NCBI GenBank assembly: GCA_020638995.1
Contig: JACKHM010000001.1
Location: 310,001-374,000, forward strand
Origin: Planctomycetaceae bacterium
Lineage (GTDB): Bacteria; Planctomycetota; Planctomycetia; Pirellulales; Pirellulaceae
DNA length: 64,000 nt
Direction of reading: 5' to 3'
Numbering within the stretch: the stretch's first letter is position 1; every line of letters begins with the position of its first letter. Of this stretch, positions 44,137-52,855 are shown in pieces. The translations under genes and the position numbers were made by a program. The notes under the pieces are model-generated. The model saw only the letters and a list, made by a program, of their open reading frames with translations. It did not search any database and was not told the DNA's origin.

Positions 44137-44889
44137 ATGACCGCCCATACAGAAAGACCGCTTCGATTCCGCTTCAGCTTGCGATGGCTACTGTTTTCGT
44201 TATTGATCTTGGGAGTAGGGTTCGGCGTACTGGGGCGTTTGTTTCGACAGAGCCCATTCCTGTTTTCTGCTGTCGTCAGCGGATTATCGACGGTCGGCCC
44301 GGTCGCACTTGGCGAACACGAACTGACGCTCGAATTCGCGTGTGCCTATGTTGACAAGTCCAAGCTGATTGGACTCGATGCCAATAGTCTGCCGGTAAAT
44401 CGCTGGCCCAACGCCGCAAAACGATGGAAGCAAACGGTGACTGCCCCGCTTCAGGTGTTCACGGCGGACGAAACGCTTGTCAAATTGAGTACGGATCCAA
44501 ATCTCGATCCACGCGCTGGAATCACGGTCAAACGATGTGTTGTCCAAATGCAGAACGGCGGTAAGAAGAAAGTCATCTTGGAAATGGAGATCAGTGGAGC
44601 GATTGCGATGAGTTGCGACGTCTCGATCACGCTCGGCGGCAAAACCGTTGCCCTTGGGTCACGATGGGCCGCGTCCAATGAGAATGGAAGTGTAGCTGGC
44701 GGCAGCGCGTTGTCGGCGGTCATTGAATCGCTGGACCCCATCATCGAGTACGCAGATTTCACACTAACGCCAGCTCCCCAGCAAATCGAGAGCCGGTCGG
44801 ACGTCAGTGAGATCTGGGGCCAGCCGATTCTGCTTCACAGCATTCCTGTCGAACGCCTCGACTTGGAATTGGAACATCCCAGCGAATAG
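44137..44889 (+). CDS. Single-span membrane-anchored protein of unknown function
   Basis: 250 residues. R-F-R-F-S-L-R-W-L-L-F-S-L-L at 10-23 starts the single membrane segment (to about residue 40); this R-F-S-L-R-x-L-L opening is frequent in small planctomycete membrane proteins. The rest is a beta-rich soluble domain, probably outside the membrane. No known family. It lies about 100 bases after the TolC-family gene. Confidence 0.6.
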   Translation: MTAHTERPLRFRFSLRWLLFSLLILGVGFGVLGRLFRQSPFLFSAVVSGLSTVGPVALGEHELTLEFACAYVDKSKLIGLDANSLPVNRWPNAAKRWKQTVTAPLQVFTADETLVKLSTDPNLDPRAGITVKRCVVQMQNGGKKKVILEMEISGAIAMSCDVSITLGGKTVALGSRWAASNENGSVAGGSALSAVIESLDPIIEYADFTLTPAPQQIESRSDVSEIWGQPILLHSIPVERLDLELEHPSE

Positions 44890-45534
44890 GTCACCTCTCC
44901 ACGAAGGTGAATCGCCGAACCACGCGCCAATGAGTTTAGACGCAAAAGCAGCGGCGGGCAGACGTTCGTATGTTCGGCAAATCCAATGAGCAGGACGTAG
45001 GAGATGTTGTGTGCGAGCACACACGATGACGCAACAACCGACCGTTTCTCGAACTGACATTGCGAGCTGCGGAAACGGCCTCGGACTTGTGCGGTCATTT
45101 CGGGTCTTGGTGATTCTGACGAAGGCCGTATTGTCGCGGCGCTGCTAGTGCATTTGCTTTCCGCCCGGAGGTGGCTGGACATGAGAGCGCAAAGCTGTCA
45201 TCGCTCGGGGGGCGACCGAACAAGTAAACCGCAACTCGCTAACTGCGTTCGGTGTCGGACCGAGGCGGGTTGGGACCAGCCGATTGCGCACTCAGATCAC
45301 GCCCTCCGCAGTCATTTCTGCAATTTCCGTTAGCAACTCAGGTCTCGCAGATCTGTGTTAATTGCGCTCTCGGTGTTGCGCGCAAAGGTCGTTTTATCAT
45401 GAGCGCGCACGAAGTGAGCAACATGGGTGCGGTGTGGCGGCGAGTTAGTGCTACCGCGAGATTTGGCTCACGGTTACAATTGTGACCGGTGATGCAAGCC
45501 TTTTCAGACTATCGTCCCTTCGGAACCCCGAGTC
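44890..45534. other. Intergenic region upstream of the second ECF sigma factor
   Basis: About 645 bases with no credible gene. A 6-bp hairpin (TCACCT 44891-44896 with AGGTGA 44905-44910) follows directly on the preceding stop but lacks a T-run. The segment may contain a decayed interspersed repeat; otherwise nothing is recognised. Confidence 0.4.
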
Positions 45535-46098
45535 GTGCCGACGACTTCGATTAGCCTCTTGGAACGATTGCGTGAGCCTAACGATCACGAGGCTTGGGAG
45601 CGTTTCATGCGCCTCTATTCTCCTCTGTTGTTCAGTTGGGCGCGTAATGTTCCCTTGCAGGTAGATGATGCGGCGGATCTAGTCCAGGAGTTACTCGTGG
45701 CTCTCCTGCGCGAACTGCCAAAATTCAAATATGACGCGACGAAGAGTTTTCGGGCATGGCTGAAGACCGTGATCATGAATCGTGGGCGGGACTACTTGCG
45801 CCGACAAAATCGAGGGCCACGCGTCGTGGACCCAAATCTCTTGAGCGAACAGTCGCTCGACAAGCACGACTCGGTTTTGGATACCGATTACCAACAGTTT
45901 CTGATTGGGCGGGCCTTGCAGTTGATGCAATCTGAATTTGAGGAATCGACGTGGCGAGCTTGCTGGGAATGTGTCGTTCACGATCGTCCGCCCGCGGAAG
46001 TGGCCAGCCAACTGGGAATGACCGTGAACGCCGTCTATGTAGCAAAGTCCCGAGTGCTGCGGCATTTGCGGCGGGAATTGGCGGGGTTGTTGGAGTGA
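45535..46098 (+). CDS. ECF-type RNA polymerase sigma factor paired with downstream kinase
   Basis: 187 residues, GTG start with CGGAA upstream. Region 2: D-D-A-A-D-L-V-Q-E-L-L near 42-52 and F-R-A-W-L-K-T-V-I-M-N-R near 72-83. Region 4: E-V-A-S-Q-L-G-M-T-V-N-A-V-Y-V-A-K-S-R-V-L near 155-176. It is followed after 158 bases by a large kinase whose N-terminus looks like a zinc-binding anti-sigma domain. In planctomycetes such pairs are a recognised ECF class in which the kinase is thought to control the sigma factor. Confidence 0.93.
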   Translation: MPTTSISLLERLREPNDHEAWERFMRLYSPLLFSWARNVPLQVDDAADLVQELLVALLRELPKFKYDATKSFRAWLKTVIMNRGRDYLRRQNRGPRVVDPNLLSEQSLDKHDSVLDTDYQQFLIGRALQLMQSEFEESTWRACWECVVHDRPPAEVASQLGMTVNAVYVAKSRVLRHLRRELAGLLE

Positions 46099-46256
46099 AG
46101 GCCTGCAGTTGGCGGTAATTCCCAGAATGTGCTGACAGAAATCGGGGGCCTGTACGTAACTCTTGCAAACATCGATCAAGTCGTTGCCGCGAGGTTGAGA
46201 CATAGATCTTTCGGCACGCCGCGCAATGCGTTACGGATTAAAGCGGAGGAGTTGCA

Positions 46257-49200
46257 ATGAGTGATCAGTCTTGCCCCCAGAGCGTGATGCTGGGTCGATT
46301 TTTGGTGGGCGCATTGGATGACCAAGAAGCCAAACCGATCGAGGAGCACTTGCTCCGTTGCGATGAGTGCGCCGCGAAGGCCGATACGCTGCGGCCCTCG
46401 GACACCGTGCTGGAACTCGCGCGCGGATACAACCCACCGACTGATGACACTGAGCAAATCATCGACCGGATCATTCACCGCAGCATCCAAGATGCGGCGT
46501 CTTCGTGCAGCGCAATTGTGATCGACGTCGACAATTCTGCGCGAGCCCAGGGCGGGCTCTACGAGCGACTGGCCGGAATTGCCCATGATCGAGCCGACAA
46601 GGTCGAGCCATCCGTGACGGATGCGGCGGAACGGGATTATGACTTTCTCGCGCCGCCGGAGGCCGAAGACGAAATCGGCCGCTTGGGTCACTACCGCATT
46701 CTGAAGGTGCTGGGGAGCGGTGGCATGGGGATCGTGTTTCTCGCCCAAGATTTGGATCTGAAACGCCTAGTCGCCCTCAAGGCGATGCATCCCGCGCTGG
46801 CCGCCAGCAAGAGTGCCCGGGATCGATTCATGCGGGAAGCACAAGCGGCCGCCGCGCTCGATCATGACAACGTCGTGACGATTCACCACGTGGGCCGCGA
46901 TCGAGACATTCCGTTCCTCGCAATGCCGCTGCTGCGCGGCAAAACGCTGGAGGAATGTTTGGTTCCCGGCCGCGCGTTCCCGGTGGAAAAGGTTGTGCGC
47001 ATCGGTCGGGAGATCTGCCAGGGTCTGGCGGCCGCTCACGCGCAAGGGCTGATTCATCGAGACATCAAGCCGGGCAATATCTGGCTTGAGGAAGGGACAG
47101 ACCGCGTCAAGATTCTCGACTTTGGGCTCGCTCGCTCCGCGGATAGCGAAACTCACTTGACGCGCCCCGGCACGATCGTGGGTACTCCGGCGTTCATGTC
47201 GCCCGAGCAAGCTCGTAGCGAGACCGTCGACGCGCGCTCGGATCTCTTCAGTCTCGGTTGCCTGCTGTACGTCATGTCTACCGGTGAGCCGGCTTTCATC
47301 GGCCCCAACAACGCCGCGATTCTCGCAGCGGTCGAGAAAGAAAACCCGCTGCCACCGCGGAAGCTGAAACCGCAAGTGCCCGGAGAGTTGTCCGACGTGA
47401 TCATGCGGTTGCTGGCCAAAGACCGGGAGCAGCGACCGGAGTCGGCTGCCGCGGTGATCGAGTCGCTACGTCAGATCGATGAAGCATCAGATCAACAGCG
47501 CGCCGTTACGTCGTTCCCAGTGGGTCAAATTGAGTCGCCAGTTGCGGTGGCGCAAAACGACGTACAGTCTGCGTCCAGGAATCGCACTGGGTCTAAATGG
47601 ATGTTCGACAGCCGAGTCTTGCGCACTCTGGCCGTCGCCTTGGGACTGATAGCGATGCTGGGCACGTATGCCGCCTACACCGTTGTCGTCCATCTGAGTA
47701 ACGGGCGGCTTGTTGTTGAAGCTAGCGACAAGGACGTCGAAATCAGCATTCAGCGCGAGGGCGACGAACCTGTCGTGAAGGTCATTGACCGCCAAACGAG
47801 TCGCCAGATCTACTTGAAGCCGGGCGACTATGAAATCGATGTGACAATCAAAGATGGCGACAGTGAAACGCAATTCATCACCAAATCGCTTTCATTGAAA
47901 CGCGGCGAGCGAGAGATACTGAACGTCAGCCTCGAGTTGGCGAAATTGGAACGCTCGTCGCCCGCGAAACGCGACTCTCTTGCCCCATCATCCGCGACCA
48001 TCGTGGAACCGCCGGCGCTCGCTGAGTATCTGCGCGGTCGCGAGGTGATCACCGTTGCCCAGGACAGCAGCGGCGACTTCCGGACGATCAAAGAAGGACT
48101 CGAAAAAGCCAAGCCTGGACAAGTCGTCATGGTGTTAGACAAAGGACCATATCGTGAACGGTGGACGCTGCTGACGCTGTCGGGAGATGTCGGCTTAGTC
48201 AGTGAGGTTGGCACGCAGATCGATCTATCGGATCTGTTGAAATTGGAGGGAAATGACGAGCAGCCGCAACATTTTCGGTATCGAGGGTCGGACCTGGTCT
48301 GCCCAGGAGATTTTCGTATTTCAGGTTTCGAGTTTGTCCACCCGGGCTTTCCCGAGGATGCGTTCGGCGGCGAGTCTTTTATCATCTGGGCTCGCGGAAG
48401 TACGACGGTCGAGAACTGTCGATTCGAGCAAGCACCCGGCCAGCTACCTTTCGACGCCAACGCCAACCCTCCGCGACCTTGGTTCCTTGGTTTGGTGATC
48501 GGTAGTCATGAGGGAAAGCCATCCGGCCCATTCTCCGTGCGCAATTGCCGAGTTGATGGCCTGCAATGTGAAGGTCAGCCAACAAGCGTGCTGGTCGAAG
48601 ACAACTGGATCGTGCATAAGAATCTGACGGGGATCAGCCTTGTCACACAGCGTGGAGACGTGACGGTACGACACAACGTCATTCAAGGAGACACGGGTAT
48701 TCACTATTTTCTTGCGGCCAATGATCAACGGCCGGAAGCGAACGACGCTCACATTTCAATTTCAAACAACTTCTTCGAATCAAGAGTGGCCAGTTTTTCG
48801 GTGCTCGAACCCGAGGCTGGACACCACCTGCCGATGCCTCAAGACGTGCGGATCAAAAACAACATTATGCGTTCCGAAACCGCCGAATTTATCGTGTTCA
48901 ACACGCAGGAGTTGTTTGATTTTGCGGAAGACCATTGGCAGGTTGGCACTAACTGTCTGAACAAGGAACCTCGTACGCTGACTCCGGAATGGCCTGTGAT
49001 CAAACAAAGGGCGACCGACGTGGTTGTGGCATCGCCTTTCCTATCGGACGACGCCGACGATCCGAACTATTTGCGAATCCCTGCGGACAGCAAATTGGCG
49101 AGTGCTGGTGCGGGAGGCGACCTGCCGGGTTACATCGGGCCATTTCCACCCGGACCAGCACCCAAGGAAGGCGATTGGCTCACGCGGATTCAGGATCTCG

Positions 49201-50399
49201 AGGTTCGAGGATCGGTTTTGCCCACGGTGGAAGAACTGCTCAAGACGCGCGAGGTGCTGACCGTCGCCCAGGATGGCAGCGGCGACTACAAGACGATTCA
49301 GTCCGCGCTCGACAACGTCAAAGTGGGGCAGGTCGTTCAGGTCCTGGACAAAGGACCCTATCGTGAATTCACGGACAAGAACTTGCCTGCGGACGTGGCC
49401 CTGGTCAGTTTGGTCGGTACGCGCATCGAAATCCCCAAATACGAGCCCTATGGCGACGCTTCGGAGGATGGCAAGTTCCCGCACCAAGGATCGGTGCTTA
49501 GAGTCCAACCCAATTTTAGACTGTCAGGGTTCGAGTGGGTTGGTGCCGCACCTCGTCCGGAGAATCTCTCAGGCGGCAGCTTGCTTTATTTGGACGCGAC
49601 CGGGGACATGGTCGTGGAAAGATGCTCGTTTCAAGGCCCGGATAATATGGATGGACTCCACTGCTTTACTACCTCGGATAAGCCAGCCCAGCTTTTGGTC
49701 CAAGACAACATTTCCAACCAGGCTTTGGAGTTTTCCGGGCGTCGCGGTTCCCTGACCGTCCAGCGCAACTGGATTTCGACTTCAGGTTGGGGGATGAGAT
49801 TCTACCACCGCGCCGGCAGCGTTGTGATTCGCAATAACGTTGTGAGTGCGTCATGGGGAATCAGCTTAGACATCGGCCCCGTGGACAAAGCCCTTCCCAT
49901 GCCCGGCGTTGACTCGGAGATTCATAACAATGTACTCGACGTCGCGAGTTGTCCCATTGGTTTTTTGAACGAGTCCACAGACCGTGTGTTGCCCCGGTCG
50001 ACATGGATCGCCAACAACATCTTTCGGTGCCGTAACAATGACGGAATTCTCATTGTCTCGAAAGACGGGGCATTGGTGAAGGACCGCTGGAACGTCGGTC
50101 CCAACGTCTACCAGACCGTGCCGAAGAACACACCGGGTTCGCCGCTTGAGTCCTGGCCCATCAGTTCTCGTGATCTGATCTTGGCGCAACAGTTTCTGTC
50201 CGTCGATTCCAACGAACCAGACTACTTCCGTATTGCCGCCGACGGCCCATTGGCGAGCGGAGGCGCGGGGGGCGAATTGCCGAGCTACTTCGGCGCATTC
50301 CCACCCGGCCCGGCACCCAAAGACGGCGATTGGTTTACTCGATTGATTCGCGACATGGCCTCTAACGACGACACTTCAGGACTGGAAGTAAGGCAGTAA
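46257..50399 (+). CDS. Membrane Ser/Thr protein kinase with anti-sigma zinc finger and two beta-helix domains
   Basis: 1380 residues; GGAGGAG precedes the ATG. Order: zinc-finger-like H31-x3-C35-x2-C38; kinase about 145-410 with G-S-G-G-M-G loop (153-158), K175, H267-R-D-I-K-P-G-N, D288-F-G and G-T-P-A-F-M-S-P-E; one membrane span 456-480; a small beta domain 485-562; then two tandem copies of a roughly 400-residue right-handed beta-helix unit starting near 596 and 997 (both open V-I/L-T-V-A-Q-D-x-S-G-D-F/Y-x-T-I and end in F-P-P-G-P-A-P-K-x-G-D-W). The extracytoplasmic helices resemble pectate lyase-like or carbohydrate-binding folds, suggesting a polysaccharide sensor that signals to the adjacent sigma factor (inference). 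Confidence 0.9.
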   Translation: MSDQSCPQSVMLGRFLVGALDDQEAKPIEEHLLRCDECAAKADTLRPSDTVLELARGYNPPTDDTEQIIDRIIHRSIQDAASSCSAIVIDVDNSARAQGGLYERLAGIAHDRADKVEPSVTDAAERDYDFLAPPEAEDEIGRLGHYRILKVLGSGGMGIVFLAQDLDLKRLVALKAMHPALAASKSARDRFMREAQAAAALDHDNVVTIHHVGRDRDIPFLAMPLLRGKTLEECLVPGRAFPVEKVVRIGREICQGLAAAHAQGLIHRDIKPGNIWLEEGTDRVKILDFGLARSADSETHLTRPGTIVGTPAFMSPEQARSETVDARSDLFSLGCLLYVMSTGEPAFIGPNNAAILAAVEKENPLPPRKLKPQVPGELSDVIMRLLAKDREQRPESAAAVIESLRQIDEASDQQRAVTSFPVGQIESPVAVAQNDVQSASRNRTGSKWMFDSRVLRTLAVALGLIAMLGTYAAYTVVVHLSNGRLVVEASDKDVEISIQREGDEPVVKVIDRQTSRQIYLKPGDYEIDVTIKDGDSETQFITKSLSLKRGEREILNVSLELAKLERSSPAKRDSLAPSSATIVEPPALAEYLRGREVITVAQDSSGDFRTIKEGLEKAKPGQVVMVLDKGPYRERWTLLTLSGDVGLVSEVGTQIDLSDLLKLEGNDEQPQHFRYRGSDLVCPGDFRISGFEFVHPGFPEDAFGGESFIIWARGSTTVENCRFEQAPGQLPFDANANPPRPWFLGLVIGSHEGKPSGPFSVRNCRVDGLQCEGQPTSVLVEDNWIVHKNLTGISLVTQRGDVTVRHNVIQGDTGIHYFLAANDQRPEANDAHISISNNFFESRVASFSVLEPEAGHHLPMPQDVRIKNNIMRSETAEFIVFNTQELFDFAEDHWQVGTNCLNKEPRTLTPEWPVIKQRATDVVVASPFLSDDADDPNYLRIPADSKLASAGAGGDLPGYIGPFPPGPAPKEGDWLTRIQDLEVRGSVLPTVEELLKTREVLTVAQDGSGDYKTIQSALDNVKVGQVVQVLDKGPYREFTDKNLPADVALVSLVGTRIEIPKYEPYGDASEDGKFPHQGSVLRVQPNFRLSGFEWVGAAPRPENLSGGSLLYLDATGDMVVERCSFQGPDNMDGLHCFTTSDKPAQLLVQDNISNQALEFSGRRGSLTVQRNWISTSGWGMRFYHRAGSVVIRNNVVSASWGISLDIGPVDKALPMPGVDSEIHNNVLDVASCPIGFLNESTDRVLPRSTWIANNIFRCRNNDGILIVSKDGALVKDRWNVGPNVYQTVPKNTPGSPLESWPISSRDLILAQQFLSVDSNEPDYFRIAADGPLASGGAGGELPSYFGAFPPGPAPKDGDWFTRLIRDMASNDDTSGLEVRQ

Positions 50400-51161
50400 C
50401 GCAAGCACGACTAATGTGAACAGAGTGCATCCATTGAACCGCTCACTCCAGGAAAACCATCCGACTGCGCCGGTTAGCTCCTGTGTGGCTGACCGTACGC
50501 GCGAATCTGATGCCAGGAGCCGTATTGAAGTACACCGGACGACAACTCCTGTCGCAAATTACCTACGCTCGTTGCGCGCCCAGGTCTTAAACACCTGTGC
50601 CAGATTCGGAGACAACGCTGCGCGCGTCGAACTAACCGTTCGAGGTCACGAACGGCCAAGTTGCTAACCTGCCTCACATCGACCGATGTCTACATGAGTT
50701 CACGGGGAGAACAACTCCTACGCCATGCCGAATACTCGTTGTGTTTGAATTGCTGCAACAATCGAACGATTACTGACACCGGCCAGCAACTCCGGCGTCG
50801 CTGAGGTGCGAGCCACTTGAGAATGGAAGAGTCGGCACGCGTGAACTCGGTCGGAGCCGTGGGAGTCGGCACACCTGCATTCTGATCCAAAACGCAATCA
50901 ACTGCGATGAGAGTGGGCGGGCTATGACGCAGTCGCGCGAGAGCGTAAGGAAGCACGAGTCGCAAGTGAGTCAGTGAATCCATGCGTTTTTAGAGCTTCG
51001 CTCGCTGGCGCTTTGTGCTTGTATATTGTGCGATTTGCGAGAGCGAACGCCCTGACTTCGCCACGGACAACATTGACCCGGAACTCGAACTAAACGAAGA
51101 TCAGATGCTACAATCGGTTAGCGTTCGTTTACCCCGATAAGTTCCGCGAAACTGAAGTTTC
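50400..51161. other. Intergenic region upstream of the DUF1501 gene
   Basis: About 760 bases without a recognisable gene or domain on either strand. Only a candidate extended -10 for the downstream gene is marked separately. Confidence 0.4.
51106..51114 (+). promoter_or_regulatory. Candidate extended -10 element for the DUF1501 gene
   Basis: TGCTACAAT at 51106-51114 matches the extended -10 pattern TGnTAnAAT and lies 48 bases before the ATG at 51162. No convincing -35 is present. Confidence 0.25.
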
Positions 51162-52547
51162 ATGATTCCTCAAAGATCCAACCGACTCCAACGGCGCAGC
51201 TTTCTCGGGATCGGTCTCGCGGGCGGTCTGACCGCCATAGCGAACGCTACCTTCGGAGCAACTCGTGCCGCTCGCGCGAAGAATGTTCTCGTGATTTACG
51301 AACAAGGTGGCCTCTCGCACATCGACACGTTCGATCCAAAGCCGGAAGCTCCGATCGATCAGCGGAGCCCATTCACACCGATCTCGACGAGTGTTCCCGG
51401 CATTCAACTCACATCCCTTTGCAAGCACACAGCAACCATCGCGGATAAACTAGCCATCGTCCGTTCGATGTATCACAAGGGCGGTGCCATCAACGGACAT
51501 CCTGACGGAACACAGTACGCGCTCAGTGGTGCCGCGCCGGGTGGGCCTGTCGAGATGCCCGACATGGGCGGAGTCGTCTCACATCGACTCGGAACGCGTT
51601 GTGCATACCTTCCACCTTATATCATGGTCCCCGGGAACCATGAACAAGCGGCGCAAACGCGACAGGGTTTCCTTCCGGCATCGACCAAAGTCTTTAAAAC
51701 CGGTGGTCGCGACTTGTCTGATCCAAATTGGAAAGTTCCCAACCTGGGCCTGCTAACGGGAGTCGACGCCGGTCGCTTCGCGAACCGTCAAGATTTGCTC
51801 AGCAACCTGGACATCGCAGTCGCAACCCCCTCCACGCCCATCGAAAGTTTTCAGTCGCTCCGCGATCAAGCAGCAGAAATTCTCACAAATCCAGCCGCGA
51901 GTCGCGCCTTCAACCTCGCCGAGGAGCCTGATGTGATTCGCGAGCAGTACGGTACCGGGCATCGTGGCCAGTGCTACCTGCTTGGGCGACGTCTTATCGA
52001 ACGTGGTGTGCGGTTCGTCACCGTCGATGTCCGCGAGCCGCAAACGGACGCGACGCCTGGCGGATTCAACATGAACTGGGATCATCACGATCTGATCTAC
52101 ACCGAAGCTTCATGCGGCACCATTCGAAACAAAGCCGGCGGCGAAGGTCGATACGGAATCGGCCACTGGGTGATGATGGGCAGCACGGATCGAGCCTTTG
52201 CTGCATTGATCTCCGATCTCGACCAGCGCGGCTTACTCGATGAGACACTGGTTTGCTTCATGACCGAGTTTGGGCGCACTCCCAAGCTCAACAAATTCCA
52301 AGGACGCGATCATTGGGCGTACGGATACTCCCATGCGTTCGCCGGCGCCGGTGTATCGGGAGGCCAAGTGATCGGTCGCACCGACCGTGACGGAGGCTAT
52401 GTCGCCGACCGCCCGTATCTACCTGAGGACGTCGCTGCCACGATCTATGAAAAGCTTGGTATCGACCGAAGCCGACCGCTCTTTACGCCCAGCAACCGCC
52501 CCGTCTTCCTGGCAGATCACGGGCGACGGATCGAAGAGCTGTTCTAA
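51162..52547 (+). CDS. DUF1501 protein with twin-arginine signal
   Basis: 461 residues. N-terminal Q-R-R-S-F-L-G-I-G is a Tat motif, followed by a hydrophobic stretch and cleavage near residue 34. The sulfatase/phosphatase-like DUF1501 core shows Y-E-Q-G-G-L-S-H-I-D-T-F-D-P-K, the M-x-H-K-G-G-A-I-N-G-H-P-D-G block, W-D-H-H near 304-307 and F-G-R-T-P-K-L-N with G-R-D-H-W near the C-terminus. Such proteins are very numerous in planctomycetes, usually paired with a DUF1549/DUF1553 partner, but no partner is adjacent here. Biochemical role unknown; Tat export implies it folds before export. Confidence 0.93.
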   Translation: MIPQRSNRLQRRSFLGIGLAGGLTAIANATFGATRAARAKNVLVIYEQGGLSHIDTFDPKPEAPIDQRSPFTPISTSVPGIQLTSLCKHTATIADKLAIVRSMYHKGGAINGHPDGTQYALSGAAPGGPVEMPDMGGVVSHRLGTRCAYLPPYIMVPGNHEQAAQTRQGFLPASTKVFKTGGRDLSDPNWKVPNLGLLTGVDAGRFANRQDLLSNLDIAVATPSTPIESFQSLRDQAAEILTNPAASRAFNLAEEPDVIREQYGTGHRGQCYLLGRRLIERGVRFVTVDVREPQTDATPGGFNMNWDHHDLIYTEASCGTIRNKAGGEGRYGIGHWVMMGSTDRAFAALISDLDQRGLLDETLVCFMTEFGRTPKLNKFQGRDHWAYGYSHAFAGAGVSGGQVIGRTDRDGGYVADRPYLPEDVAATIYEKLGIDRSRPLFTPSNRPVFLADHGRRIEELF

Positions 52548-52598
52548 CACCCGGGCACGGCCAGCAATCTGGGCTGATATCATCGTTTCCCGGTTACG

Positions 52599-52726
52599 CA
52601 CTTTGAAGTTGCGCATTTTCGTAACACGCCGGTAAGCGAGGGACAAACCGCTCTTGCTTCGTCCCTCGCTGACGCTTCGGGTTTCGATTTTCTCGGAAAA
52701 CATGCAAGTGCGCAACTTCAAAAGTT
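52599..52726. repeat. Nested palindromic interspersed repeat (planctomycete REP/MITE-like)
   Basis: Outer arms: ACTTTGAAGTTGCGCA (52600-52615) and its reverse complement with one extra A (52709-52725). Inside lies a perfect 10-bp pair AGCGAGGGAC (52635-52644) and GTCCCTCGCT (52661-52670). Translated by mistake, this segment gives the peptide NPKRQRGT, which from memory recurs in planctomycete gene predictions; that recollection was not checked. It sits between DUF1501 and the second kinase. Confidence 0.65.
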
Positions 52727-52855
52727 GCGATCTGGGCAAGATTCGACTCCGGAAAATTGCTGTCCAACCGATCCGTTATTCTTGTAGCAAGTTTTTTTGT
52801 TAACGAGATGCCGAGCGAACAACTCGTCCGCAGAGCGGGAGAATGATCACGACCC

